Positions 17,787-27,150 of a stretch of 64,000 nucleotides of DNA are shown piece after piece; the stretch's first letter is position 1, and every line of letters begins with the position of its first letter. Origin of the DNA: Verrucomicrobiota bacterium. Lineage in GTDB: Bacteria; Verrucomicrobiota; Verrucomicrobiia; Methylacidiphilales; JBCCWR01. The notes under the pieces were generated by a model. That model was not told where the DNA came from. It did not search any database and worked only from the letters and a program-made list of their open reading frames with translations. The stretch is from positions 1-64,000 of the forward strand of contig JBCCXA010000018.1 in the NCBI GenBank assembly GCA_039192515.1. The letters run 5' to 3'. The position numbers and the translations under genes are program-made.

Positions 17787-19298
17787 TTAGTCAGACAATG
17801 CCTCCGAGATAAAAGCACCCGATATTGTTCCAGGACCTCCAGAACCGGTAAAAATAGTGGCTCCATCATCAAAACTAACATTAAATAATGTTAACCCTCC
17901 AGGGAGGACAGCAAATGAGCTATATTGTCCTGTCTCTGTAGTAAATGTGCCAGAGGATGAAACTGGGAAGACAACATTTTCTAACACGATACTTCTCGCT
18001 GTAATGTTAGTAACGAGGCCTGCCCCAAGAAATTGTGAATTTTTGATAGCTATATCAGATACTGCATCAAAGTTAAACTCAGGTGCCATGAAAGTGGTGC
18101 CATCGAAGCTCATAGTGCTCACAGAGGCAAATTGCACATCCCCTGCGTGTTCAAACTTAACAGCAGTCGAATGGATCTCACCGACAGCGCCGAACACAAG
18201 CTCACCTTGATACCCTTCTGTTGTTCCAAAAGAATTGAAAATAATATCACCTGAGGCGGCAAAAGCGATAGCTGTCTGTTCACTGAAAGGAGAAAGATCT
18301 AGGCCCTGAGTCTCGAAGGTAATGTGATTCCCAATAACATGCTGTCCCATTACATCAATAACGGAGGTATCGATATCGATATCCGGATTATCTGCTATTT
18401 GCGCGTCTATAAAATTCTTTACCGCTTCCGCATCTTGTAAAAAGCTTTCATCAATCATGGTCCCAGAAATAAGTATATTTCTTGCCAGTGGGTTACCAAA
18501 CAAGCCTTGCTCAAATCCGGTCTGATTCGATTGATTGAGCACCAGGAGCTCAAAGGAAGCATCCGACTTGGCATCCCCTATCTCAACATCTCCCGTCTCT
18601 GCTTTCCCATCCGTAATGTCTTGTTGCTGTTGTCCAGCTGCTTCTTCAATTTTGTTCATCGAGCTGATATCATTGGAAAAGCCATTGAGTAATTGGGAGC
18701 CCTGGATATTACGTGATAGGTCAAATTCGATAATTGGACCAAGCCTTTTTCTCCCAGGTATCACAAAGGTCATATTGCCTGCTCTTAGAGTTTTCGCTAA
18801 GCCCCCAGGTAGTTTTACTTTTGCCTTGCCCTCTAAGACTAGAAGCTTAAAGCCTCCATTAGAAGTAGTGCCAACTCCAATAGTTGTTCCCAAGATAGAT
18901 GCGGTAACGCCAGCAGTCTGAATAGTCCCGCCTCCACGTCCCTTTGGTGTATGTAAAATAACCGAACCTTGTTTTAAATTTATAGTCCTTCTATCCTGGG
19001 AGAAAGACATTTTGGTATTAGATCCGATACGCGTTACCGTTTCATCAGTAAATTTTAATTCTGCTCGGGATTTAACACCTGTAGATACCAAATCCGGAGC
19101 CTTCAAAAGATCCTGTTCCTTAGCCTTACTCTTTTGAGTCAGAGTTGTGCTATCCACGACTCGAACATCATTTAAAACATGGGTAAAGATAGCTTCATCA
19201 AACTTGCCTTTGGCAGCATGAACTTGATTCACCAATGTGAGTACTAAGAAGCAACCATGAAAAACAATACGGATCTTTGGTTTAATCAACATCTTCAT
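17787..19298 (-). CDS. Secreted FecR-domain protein
   Basis: About 503 residues from the ATG at 19298, preceded by a GAGG at 8 bases; an earlier ATG at 19319 overlaps the upstream stop as TAATG, so coupled initiation there is also possible. A signal peptide ending near NQVHA is followed by a FecR domain (about 40-190). It includes KAPDLVSTGVKSRAELKF, TRIGSNTKMSF, INLKQGSVILHTPKGRGGG and ASILGTTIGVG. The C-terminal 300 residues are strand-rich with many short hydrophobic repeats and resemble a beta-helix or adhesin passenger. No transmembrane anti-sigma part exists, so this is not a classical FecR regulator. It probably forms a unit with the barrel protein gene directly upstream. Confidence 0.85.
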   Translation of the reverse strand: MKMLIKPKIRIVFHGCFLVLTLVNQVHAAKGKFDEAIFTHVLNDVRVVDSTTLTQKSKAKEQDLLKAPDLVSTGVKSRAELKFTDETVTRIGSNTKMSFSQDRRTINLKQGSVILHTPKGRGGGTIQTAGVTASILGTTIGVGTTSNGGFKLLVLEGKAKVKLPGGLAKTLRAGNMTFVIPGRKRLGPIIEFDLSRNIQGSQLLNGFSNDISSMNKIEEAAGQQQQDITDGKAETGDVEIGDAKSDASFELLVLNQSNQTGFEQGLFGNPLARNILISGTMIDESFLQDAEAVKNFIDAQIADNPDIDIDTSVIDVMGQHVIGNHITFETQGLDLSPFSEQTAIAFAASGDIIFNSFGTTEGYQGELVFGAVGEIHSTAVKFEHAGDVQFASVSTMSFDGTTFMAPEFNFDAVSDIAIKNSQFLGAGLVTNITARSIVLENVVFPVSSSGTFTTETGQYSSFAVLPGGLTLFNVSFDDGATIFTGSGGPGTISGAFISEALSD

Positions 19299-19318
19299 TA
19301 AAATTACCTCATCAAGCA

Positions 19319-20365
19319 TTAAAACCTAAAATTCAAAGATAAACCGCCTCCTCCATCCCACTTTTCATATTCTAAAGATGTCGTTCTATTAGAGTTCTGT
19401 CTCGTGTAGGTGAAGAAGGCTCTTACATTAGACCAGTCATTAAAGAAGTAGGTCACACTTGTTCCAGCCAAGTGAACTTGTTCCTCGAGATCTCCGTTTA
19501 ACCCTGCCATAAAATCTTTCAATTCAAAATTATAGAAAGGCTGAACAAACAATTTTTCAAAGAAAACCTGAGTATAAACGATAGAAAACGTGTGTGTCAT
19601 GCGATCGTTTCTATCTCGTTGACCTAGGCCGGGCAGTATTTCACCCACATCAGTAAAATGGTAAGAAGAGTGATAGCCTAAGCTGACGGCTTTATCCTCC
19701 GCTAGTGGAAATAACCTCTCCACACCCCAATGTGGTTTGTATTCGCGATAAAGCTCTTGGTAGTTGGGTTCTTCGTGCCCTACTAAACGGTTCCAATCAA
19801 AACCAGCTGTGACCACCCATAGATCATCTATGACAAATCGACATTCAGCAAAAGTCGTTTGGGAATCGAAATCCAATCGATTCAGATGATCATCACCCTG
19901 CAATAGACCATAGTTGTACCACTGGTAACGAAATCCTACCGATGGATATAAAGCCACTCCTTCAAAAATCTCATAGGGATCAGGAGCAATTGCCAGCTGC
20001 AAGGTGTTTACCCAAACAGCAGTGTCTTGATGGTTAGCATCAAACGAGTTCTTGGCTAAATTTACATTTGAGCTATAGAAATATTGAGTGTCTACATAGG
20101 CATCAAACCACTTCCTTCTGGGGATCCTGCGAACGATAAATTGGGGACCGAGGTCTTCACGCTCACTGGCAAATAACTCAGGCACATCTATCGTTTCTGG
20201 TGTAGTGGAATTAAAATAATCGCTCGATTTAATTCTTTTTTGAAGACCTTCAAGCCGTTCTATTGTTTCAAAGTCCTCAATCGCCCTCTGTTGAGCTACA
20301 ACTATTGTTATAGAGGAAAGTACCAAGCCCAAACATAATATTGAAAGTCTACCTAATACTTGCAT
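19319..20365 (-). CDS. Outer-membrane beta-barrel protein
   Basis: 348 residues with a signal peptide (MQVLGRLSILCLGLVLSSITIVVAQ). After a polar N-terminal stretch (about 30-90) the sequence shows alternating amphipathic strands, such as WFDAYVDTQYFYSSNVNLA, VGFRYQWYNYGLL, KAVSLGYHSSYHFTDVG and VRAFFTYTRQNSNRT. It ends GGGLSLNFRF with the terminal aromatic typical of barrel insertion. The stop overlaps the next start as TAATG, so translation is coupled to the FecR-domain protein. I infer a barrel paired with a surface or periplasmic FecR-type partner; specificity is unknown. Confidence 0.85.
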   Translation of the reverse strand: MQVLGRLSILCLGLVLSSITIVVAQQRAIEDFETIERLEGLQKRIKSSDYFNSTTPETIDVPELFASEREDLGPQFIVRRIPRRKWFDAYVDTQYFYSSNVNLAKNSFDANHQDTAVWVNTLQLAIAPDPYEIFEGVALYPSVGFRYQWYNYGLLQGDDHLNRLDFDSQTTFAECRFVIDDLWVVTAGFDWNRLVGHEEPNYQELYREYKPHWGVERLFPLAEDKAVSLGYHSSYHFTDVGEILPGLGQRDRNDRMTHTFSIVYTQVFFEKLFVQPFYNFELKDFMAGLNGDLEEQVHLAGTSVTYFFNDWSNVRAFFTYTRQNSNRTTSLEYEKWDGGGGLSLNFRF

Positions 20366-20580
20366 AAAACTCCTCTAAGTACCTTAAAACACTAGAAATT
20401 GTAATTAAACGATGGAATGTCAAACTAAAAAAAAACACACGATTATTTTTAACCCAGGTTACAATAATCGAAGGAAATGGTAAGAGGTTCAGGTCTCTAT
20501 GATATCAAACTGTATTTAACAGGTGTGATGCCTCGGTTATTGGTATCTCAACAGTGAAGCAATAAATAATCTTTGTTGCC

Positions 20581-22743
20581 TTAGGGACAGAGCTCAACCG
20601 ATGGTCGGCCTAAGTAGTAGCCCTGAGTGTAGTCGATACCCAAGTGCTGCAAGATGCCGAGAGTCTCTTTATCCTCTACAAACTCCGCAATACTTACGGC
20701 TCCTAATTCATGAGCAATATCATTGATTGCTCTGACGAAAACCCGACTTGTTTGGTTCTGAGACAGGTTACGAATAAAGCTTCCATCTATTTTTAAAACA
20801 TCTACAGGTAAGTTTCTTAAGTGAGATAGCGAAGAAAAACCTACTCCAAAATCATCTATAGCAAATCGAAAGCCTTTCGCTCTTAGGCCATTCATCAGCG
20901 ACTTTGTAACTCTTAGGTTTGAAATCATTTCGGACTCTGTAATTTCAAAAACTAGTCTCTCTGCATCAATCTTATACTGTTTGAGTAAACCCTCTATATA
21001 ATTGACAATCTTGGATTCGCCTATCGATTCTCCGGAAAGATTAATGGACAATCTTAATTGAGGATTTTCAGCAAGGTGTGGGAAAGATTTACCAATAACA
21101 TAATGATCAATATCTTTAAGGAGTTTAGCTCTCTTGGCCGGAGGAAAAAATTGATGAGGATAAAGCAAATCTCCATCATCACCGGGCAACCTCAATAATA
21201 CCTCGTGGAAAATAACTTCTTTGCTAGAGGTGCGGCATATAGGCTGAAACCACAAAGCAAAAAGATCTTCTTTTAAGCTCTGTTGAATTTTCTTGGACCA
21301 ATCCGTATCCTTTGTCCTTGAAACATTTTGAGAAATTTGCTCATCATAGATTTCCACACAATGCCGGCCATTAGACTTAGCCACGTAACAAGCCGCATCC
21401 GCCTGATTAATGAGATCCTCTGCATTGACATTCGGCTTCACTCGAGTAATACCAAGGGATGCACTAACATGCATGCATTTCCCTTCATGCTCTATATCCA
21501 AATCATCTAACATTTGGTTGATACGTTCAGAAATATCTCGGGCAAAATCTAAGTCTACATCATTGAGAATAATGACAAATTCATCTCCACCGCAGCGAAA
21601 GATTTTGTCTCTATCTCTGACTGCACCCCGTAATATTTCAGCAACCTGCACCAAAACTTTATCGCCCGAATGATGCCCCCCCATGGTGTCATTGATAATT
21701 TTGAAATTATCTAAATCAACATAGACCAGTGCAGCATTTTTACCGCACTGAGCATTCAAGATGGAGTTCTCTAGAGCAGCATTTAGGGAACTCCTATTTA
21801 GCAGTCTTGTTAAGGTATCTAGTTCCGCTTCCGTTGCTTTTTCTTGCTCGGATTGATAGCGCTCCGTGATGTCCGTGCCTGTAAAAATAAAGTTATAGTC
21901 TCTACCATAGCCCTTTTCAATTCGAGTAATCTTCCAAGATACATAACGTCTTTGGCCCTGTAGATCTGGAAGAAGAAAACTGTCAAAGCAAACAACATCT
22001 TTTGAATCAGTTACAAGTTCCCTAAGCTCGAGAGTCAGTTTTTTGATCTCTTCTCTGCTGACTTCCATAATGTCTTCCAAACTGGATCCATTTAGCTGCT
22101 CAAAGGAGCGACTAAGAATTTTTTGACATGTCCGGTTAGATTCACAGATGGAAAAATCTGCGTCCAGAATCATAATCATAGCACTAGAAGCCTCTAAAAT
22201 AGCTCTGACTTTAGATACAGTGTTTTCTATTTGAACGCTCTTTTGCTCATAGGCTTTAAGCATTTGATGACGTTCCAGACTATGTAGAATAGTCCGCTTA
22301 AGACCAAAACTATCAATCTTGCCTTTCGGTAAATAATCTTGCGCACCTAGGTTGACTGCTTTCAAAGCGAGCTCTTCATCATTTAGCCCACTGAGCACAA
22401 TAATTGGTATCTTTTGGTGAGTAACTGCCAGCAGCCTCTCCAATGTCTCCAAGCCCGAGCTATCCGTTATATGCAAATCCGTTAGTATGATATCTATCTG
22501 CAAGCTGTTCAAAATTGCTTTAGCACTAGATAAGGTTTCCGTTGAATGAAAATTAGCAGCTCCCCCTTTCGCGTATAAACGTCTTTTAATAAAATACGCA
22601 TCGTCCTGATTGTCTTCAATAAGTAGCAAGTTTAAAGATTGGTAATTTTGCCGGTCACTTATACTTACTCCCTTTGCACGTGAGACGAGAGGACCTGAGC
22701 CGTTGCTCGAGGGCGAAGCATGCGATATTGAATGGGCCTTCAT
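20581..22743 (-). CDS. REC-PAS-GGDEF-EAL cyclic-di-GMP turnover protein
   Basis: 720 residues. The receiver (about 36-160) has D89 in ILTDLHITD and DYLPK; PAS is about 185-295 (ending FTGTDITER). The GGDEF domain (about 305-470) has an intact RCGGDEF active site. The EAL domain (about 485-715) has HEVLLR in place of EALLR, with SINLSG, FEITESE, IDDFG, VLKIDGSF and TQGYYLG, so all main metal-binding and catalytic positions are present. Both synthesis and breakdown of c-di-GMP are therefore possible. No membrane segment. A close paralogue of its REC-PAS part starts the window. It sits just downstream of the BLUF gene on the same strand and about 2 kb from the Pel-like genes. Confidence 0.95.
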   Translation of the reverse strand: MKAHSISHASPSSNGSGPLVSRAKGVSISDRQNYQSLNLLLIEDNQDDAYFIKRRLYAKGGAANFHSTETLSSAKAILNSLQIDIILTDLHITDSSGLETLERLLAVTHQKIPIIVLSGLNDEELALKAVNLGAQDYLPKGKIDSFGLKRTILHSLERHQMLKAYEQKSVQIENTVSKVRAILEASSAMIMILDADFSICESNRTCQKILSRSFEQLNGSSLEDIMEVSREEIKKLTLELRELVTDSKDVVCFDSFLLPDLQGQRRYVSWKITRIEKGYGRDYNFIFTGTDITERYQSEQEKATEAELDTLTRLLNRSSLNAALENSILNAQCGKNAALVYVDLDNFKIINDTMGGHHSGDKVLVQVAEILRGAVRDRDKIFRCGGDEFVIILNDVDLDFARDISERINQMLDDLDIEHEGKCMHVSASLGITRVKPNVNAEDLINQADAACYVAKSNGRHCVEIYDEQISQNVSRTKDTDWSKKIQQSLKEDLFALWFQPICRTSSKEVIFHEVLLRLPGDDGDLLYPHQFFPPAKRAKLLKDIDHYVIGKSFPHLAENPQLRLSINLSGESIGESKIVNYIEGLLKQYKIDAERLVFEITESEMISNLRVTKSLMNGLRAKGFRFAIDDFGVGFSSLSHLRNLPVDVLKIDGSFIRNLSQNQTSRVFVRAINDIAHELGAVSIAEFVEDKETLGILQHLGIDYTQGYYLGRPSVELCP

Positions 22744-23039
22744 AGCGAATCATAGTGTGAATGATTTCACCTCACACCTTTTTACATCGTCATTCCCTTG
22801 ATTCGCTTTAACCCGGATTATGCAGTTGAGACTTAAAGATCTAGGAAAGATCTTTGACTCTTATTGCATCATAGACCATTAGCTTCAGATGTATTGCTAT
22901 TCTCATAATAAAGATTCTATAGATCTCATTCATTTTAGTCAGTATAAAATCTAAAGACAACAAGCTACTCTATTACTTACGCTTGGAGTATTTTTTTAGA
23001 AATATAACTTGCTAACTGACCTGATGAACTAAGGCTCTC

Positions 23040-23477
23040 TCAAGCAAATTTTTTTGATGTATCGTAATCACGAAAGAGAACAAGCAACTCTTTTGCTACA
23101 GATAGATTTTTATAAATGGATTCTTGGGTAAAGCCCGTTTGCAAAAAAGTTGAATACCCTTCCACCTGTTTTAAATCGTAATCCCTGAGATCATGAAACG
23201 CCATAGACCAATCTTCGAATTCACGCGCTTCGATCGGTTCAAAAAGGTATAAAGAAACCAAAGTATGTCTCGTATCTTTCTTGATTTTGTTCTCATACAA
23301 ACTTTTTATTGTTTCCTTAGAACCTTCGAGGACCTGCATAAAAAGTTGCTCATTATAAATAAGCATGCCAGTAATCCCGCTCTGGATGTTGTTTTCTCGG
23401 CTATGATTTAAGAGGCTGAGCAAATCCTCTTTAGACATTTGGTATCTTGCTACACTGCTATATAATAATGAATGCAT
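23040..23477 (-). CDS. BLUF-domain blue-light sensor
   Basis: 145 residues, one BLUF domain plus a short helical tail. The flavin site residues are in place: Y6 (LLYSS), N30 (ENN) and Q48 (FMQVLEG), at the same mutual spacing as Y21, N45 and Q63 of AppA. W90 and M92 are in DWSMAF. GITGMLIY and DTRHTL are further family signatures. It should bind FAD and respond to blue light. There is no fused output domain, so the signal must pass to a partner. The flanking genes on the same strand are a REC-Ser/Thr kinase (upstream) and the GGDEF-EAL protein (downstream), both plausible partners. Confidence 0.95.
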   Translation of the reverse strand: MHSLLYSSVARYQMSKEDLLSLLNHSRENNIQSGITGMLIYNEQLFMQVLEGSKETIKSLYENKIKKDTRHTLVSLYLFEPIEAREFEDWSMAFHDLRDYDLKQVEGYSTFLQTGFTQESIYKNLSVAKELLVLFRDYDTSKKFA

Positions 23478-23609
23478 ATTTTACTTGTGTATTTGCAGAC
23501 TATGCTAACGGACTCACAGACACTATAGCAAGTCTAATATCAATACTAAGACGCATGACTTAGAGTATTATTCCAGGAAAAAGTGAATAGATATCGTTAA
23601 CCTACTACT

Positions 23610-24866
23610 TTAGACAAGAGCACATTCTGTTTCAATTTCTTGAAAGACACGCAACACCTCATCTACGCTTTGGTAACGCTTGTCACAGTCATGCTCTAAC
23701 ATGCCGTCTAACCAGTAGGATACCTGTTCAGGAACCTCTCGATTGTAAGTGCGAACATTTTCATAATCGCCTTTGAGGTGCGCCCTAAGCATATCATCAA
23801 CGGTTTTAAGGTTGTAGGCAGGACGACCAGCTAATAAATGATAGAAAACCTGTCCCAATGAATAGATATCACTGCGCATATCGATGGGATCACCGACTAT
23901 AATTTCAGGAGACAAATAATGAATACTTGCCATCACACATTCACTGTCATCTCCATAATCATCTTGATCCCTCACTTTAGCCAACCCAAAGTCTAAAATA
24001 CGAATCTCTAGGTCATTAGGGCTTCCTTCAAGGGGTCTCACCATAATATTGGAAGGCTTAATGTCATTGTGTAGGATATTATTATCGTGGGCCGCCTTGA
24101 GGCCTAAAAGCACTTCTTTGGCTAATTTCCAAAAGGTACTCAGTGACAGAGCTCCTGACTCATCCAGAATCTGCTCAAGATTTTGCCCCTCAAAGAGCTC
24201 CATGACCAGGAAGGCTCCTTGCGCATTTTGGCCACAATCATAGACCGACATAATGTTATGATGACAGATACTAGCTGTGAGCATTGCTTCAGAAAGTGCT
24301 TCATCCCAACCATTCCCTATCCCGTCTCCCATCAGTGCGGTATTGAGGATTTTAATAGCAACAGGACGCTGTAATAAGCGATCCTTCCCCTTGTAAACAG
24401 AACCAAGTCCGCCTGAACCAACCAGTTCTCCAGGTTCGTAACGTCCATTGATCGTATCCTTGAGTTCATGAACTTGTTTCGCTAACTCAATCTGATAACC
24501 CAAGGTTCTTTGAGCTGCGCGTAGCCTTGCATGTAATTCGGCCCGTAATACAGGCTTAGTTAAGTAGTCGTCTGCCCCAGAGTCCAAACCATGCACAACA
24601 TCCTCTACGGAATCATTTGCACTTAACATGATGACATATACTTGGCTTCGCTCTTCTAAGGCATCTAACCTCTTACAAATTTCTAACCCACTCAAGCCAG
24701 GCATAATCCAATCTAAAAAGAGAATTCTGGGTCCCTCCATTTTGGAACAAGCCTCCCACAACGAATTACCATCGGCGAATGCGCTTACCTCATTGCCTGT
24801 AGACTTCAGTGTCGAAGCAATAACCATTCGAGTGACAGAGTCGTCTTCAGCTACAAGAATTTTCAC
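23610..24866 (-). CDS. Receiver-Ser/Thr protein kinase fusion
   Basis: 418 residues. Residues 1-120 are a receiver with D52 in FLDWIMPG and YLTKPV. After a helical linker, a eukaryotic-type kinase domain (about 142-410) has the glycine loop GSGGLGSVYKG, VAIKIL, the catalytic loop HNDIKPSNIM (HND instead of HRD), DFGLAK and YLSPEI. No transmembrane or extracellular sensor is present, so it is a soluble kinase probably gated by phosphorylation of its receiver. It links two-component and Ser/Thr phosphorylation. It is divergent from pelA-like with about 97 bases between starts, and is upstream of the BLUF gene on the same strand. Confidence 0.94.
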   Translation of the reverse strand: MKILVAEDDSVTRMVIASTLKSTGNEVSAFADGNSLWEACSKMEGPRILFLDWIMPGLSGLEICKRLDALEERSQVYVIMLSANDSVEDVVHGLDSGADDYLTKPVLRAELHARLRAAQRTLGYQIELAKQVHELKDTINGRYEPGELVGSGGLGSVYKGKDRLLQRPVAIKILNTALMGDGIGNGWDEALSEAMLTASICHHNIMSVYDCGQNAQGAFLVMELFEGQNLEQILDESGALSLSTFWKLAKEVLLGLKAAHDNNILHNDIKPSNIMVRPLEGSPNDLEIRILDFGLAKVRDQDDYGDDSECVMASIHYLSPEIIVGDPIDMRSDIYSLGQVFYHLLAGRPAYNLKTVDDMLRAHLKGDYENVRTYNREVPEQVSYWLDGMLEHDCDKRYQSVDEVLRVFQEIETECALV

Positions 24867-24963
24867 AATTTTAAATTCGGCTCAATGTAAGGACAATTTA
24901 CTGTATTATGGATTAATCCCTTTCTTTTATTACCGATAGGGTAAGTGGGTAGGTTTGTTTTTA

Positions 24964-27150
24964 ATGACGTCTATGTTATACCGGAGGTCCGCTATCTTGT
25001 TTGTAGCTATGTGCTCTTTGCTTAGTCTAAGGGCTTCCATGCTATTTGCTGAAAGGCATGAACCCCAGCCTATTCCTCGCAAAATTCTTGTACTTTATGG
25101 AAAACCGGGAGGAGTAGATGCCGGAGGAAAAGGTTATTGGCCAGCAGATACTTGGACAGCCAGGCATCTACAAACTCCTGCTGAATATCTTGGTTACGAA
25201 GCAGAGTATTGGCACGCTTCTGATCAAGCTCCTCCTACTAAATTTGACTATAAGCAGTTTAAGGCAATCGTTATAGATCCAGATCTTGTCTTTTCAAATT
25301 CTTTGGAAGATGCTTATACCCAATGGCTTATCAGGCAAAAGAACGAGAGCCTGCAGGCCATTAAGCTGCTATTCTTTAGTAGAATTCCCTTTGTCGATCC
25401 AACGAATCGAAGCTATTTGTTTAAAGATTTAGGCATCACGAAAACCGGCAACTCCCTCACTTCATTATCAAAAGTCACAAAAGTAAATGACATAAACCAA
25501 GAGCTATTTCAATTCGAAGCCTCAGAACAGTTTCCTAAGCGGCTGCAAAAGGGGCTCTTTCATTTTCCTCTCATTCAAGCTCCGCCAACAGCTCATGTAC
25601 ACCTTTCCCTCATAGTCAAAAACAAGGCCTCCAATAAGGAAAGTATTTCGGACTCCGTTTTTGTAGCGCCTTGGGGCCTCATGGCACTCGATCCATGTGT
25701 CCTGATGCTAAGACCCGACTACACTTCTCTTTGGCTTATGGACCCCTTTCAACTGCTCCAAGATTGCCTTGGGCCATCTCATTTTCCTATCCCAGACACA
25801 ACCACTTTCGCAGGTCTACGTATGTTTTGCAGCCATATTGATGGAGACGGGTTTAGCAATCGATCTGAAATAACCATTGGCAAATACGCCGCAGAAATTA
25901 TACGTGATCGGATTTTAAAGAAATACCCTGTGCCTATATCGGTGTCGATTATCGAATCAGAAATACGAGGCATGATCCAAGGTCAGTTACCACGTGAAAA
26001 AGTGGAGTTACCAGAAGTTGCCAGATCCATTTTTCAACTCCCCAATATTCAAGTGGCCAGTCATACCTTTGCTCATCCCTATTACTGGATGGACCATGAT
26101 AAGTCTAAATTATACCCAACTCGCTATGTCAACTTATCAGATCCTTACCCTGATCCCGATCCTGAAAAAAGGACAGGCATCGACTATGAGAGAGAAATCA
26201 TTGGGTCAATCAATTACATCAATACTCAACTGGCTCCAGCGGATAAGAAATGCGAGATCCTCCTATGGTCTGGAAACTGTCGCCCAGGCCCACATGCTTT
26301 AAGTGTTATCCATTCTTTAGAACTGGCGCAAATGAATGGTGGAGACACCATTATATCCAGACGCCATCCTACGATTACGACCATAGCTCCACGCACAATG
26401 CAGTGGAACAATGAAATCCAAGTCTACACTCCCATTCAAAATGAGATGCTCTTTACCAACGGCTTCAAAGGCCCTTTTTATGGTGGGTTTGTAAATGTTC
26501 TGCAAACCTTTGAACTTACAGAGTTTCCAAGGCGCATCAAACCCGTCTGCATTTACTATCACTTCTTTTGTGGTGACAAACAGGAATCCGTTGTAGCACT
26601 AGAAAAACTCTATGACTGGGTCTGCAACGAACAACACCATAATCTGCATTCAGTCACCTCGGCTCAATACGCCCATCTTGCCACCGATGCTCGTAGGACC
26701 GCCATCCATCAATTAGGAAAGAATCACTTTCATATAAAAAATAAAGGGCGACTTCGAACCTTTCGCTTGCCTAATAACCTCTGGCCGGATCTCCATCTCA
26801 GCAAAGGAATCCTTGGTTTTAACGAAGTCAGGGATCAAATTTATATTTTTACAGATGACTCTGGGGATGTAGAACTCGTGCTCTCTCCATCACCTACCCT
26901 CCACCCCTATTTAATATCTTCAACAGGTTCTATTAATTTTAGTAATTTTAGTGAACATAATATCTCTTTCTCAACCAAAGATTTTCGTCCAGTAAAAGTT
27001 ATATTTGGCGGTTTTAGGCCGAATATAACTTTGGGTATACGCGCGAATCAACGGGAGAGTACTGTCTCAACTGATGATCTGGGAAAAATAGAGTTAGATC
27101 TCGATTCAGAAGCTGATGTGATGATTTTCTTGAGTAGCGAAAATGAGTAA
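24964..27150 (+). CDS. pelA: PelA-like polysaccharide deacetylase without the hydrolase domain
   Basis: About 728 residues from the ATG at 24964, with a signal peptide (MTSMLYRRSAILFV...). The mature protein opens with KILVLYGKPGGVDAGGKGYW, the flavodoxin-like region that in Pseudomonas PelA follows the N-terminal hydrolase; that hydrolase (about 260 residues) is missing. The deacetylase core has HIDGDGF (D293, D295) and ASHTFAHPYYW (H367, H371), the same D-x-D and H-x3-H spacing as PelA. ILLWSGNCRPGPHAL, MNGGDT and VYTPIQNEM also follow PelA. It should partly de-N-acetylate the polymer in the periplasm. Its end overlaps the pelB-like start by 8 bases. Confidence 0.88.
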   Translation: MTSMLYRRSAILFVAMCSLLSLRASMLFAERHEPQPIPRKILVLYGKPGGVDAGGKGYWPADTWTARHLQTPAEYLGYEAEYWHASDQAPPTKFDYKQFKAIVIDPDLVFSNSLEDAYTQWLIRQKNESLQAIKLLFFSRIPFVDPTNRSYLFKDLGITKTGNSLTSLSKVTKVNDINQELFQFEASEQFPKRLQKGLFHFPLIQAPPTAHVHLSLIVKNKASNKESISDSVFVAPWGLMALDPCVLMLRPDYTSLWLMDPFQLLQDCLGPSHFPIPDTTTFAGLRMFCSHIDGDGFSNRSEITIGKYAAEIIRDRILKKYPVPISVSIIESEIRGMIQGQLPREKVELPEVARSIFQLPNIQVASHTFAHPYYWMDHDKSKLYPTRYVNLSDPYPDPDPEKRTGIDYEREIIGSINYINTQLAPADKKCEILLWSGNCRPGPHALSVIHSLELAQMNGGDTIISRRHPTITTIAPRTMQWNNEIQVYTPIQNEMLFTNGFKGPFYGGFVNVLQTFELTEFPRRIKPVCIYYHFFCGDKQESVVALEKLYDWVCNEQHHNLHSVTSAQYAHLATDARRTAIHQLGKNHFHIKNKGRLRTFRLPNNLWPDLHLSKGILGFNEVRDQIYIFTDDSGDVELVLSPSPTLHPYLISSTGSINFSNFSEHNISFSTKDFRPVKVIFGGFRPNITLGIRANQRESTVSTDDLGKIELDLDSEADVMIFLSSENE

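Noticed and set aside
22755..22782. Hairpin GTGTGA/TCACAC followed by CTTTTT
   Set aside because: No plus-strand gene ends upstream, and on the minus strand it would lie in the leader of the GGDEF-EAL gene; the stem is only 6 bases, so I do not call a terminator.
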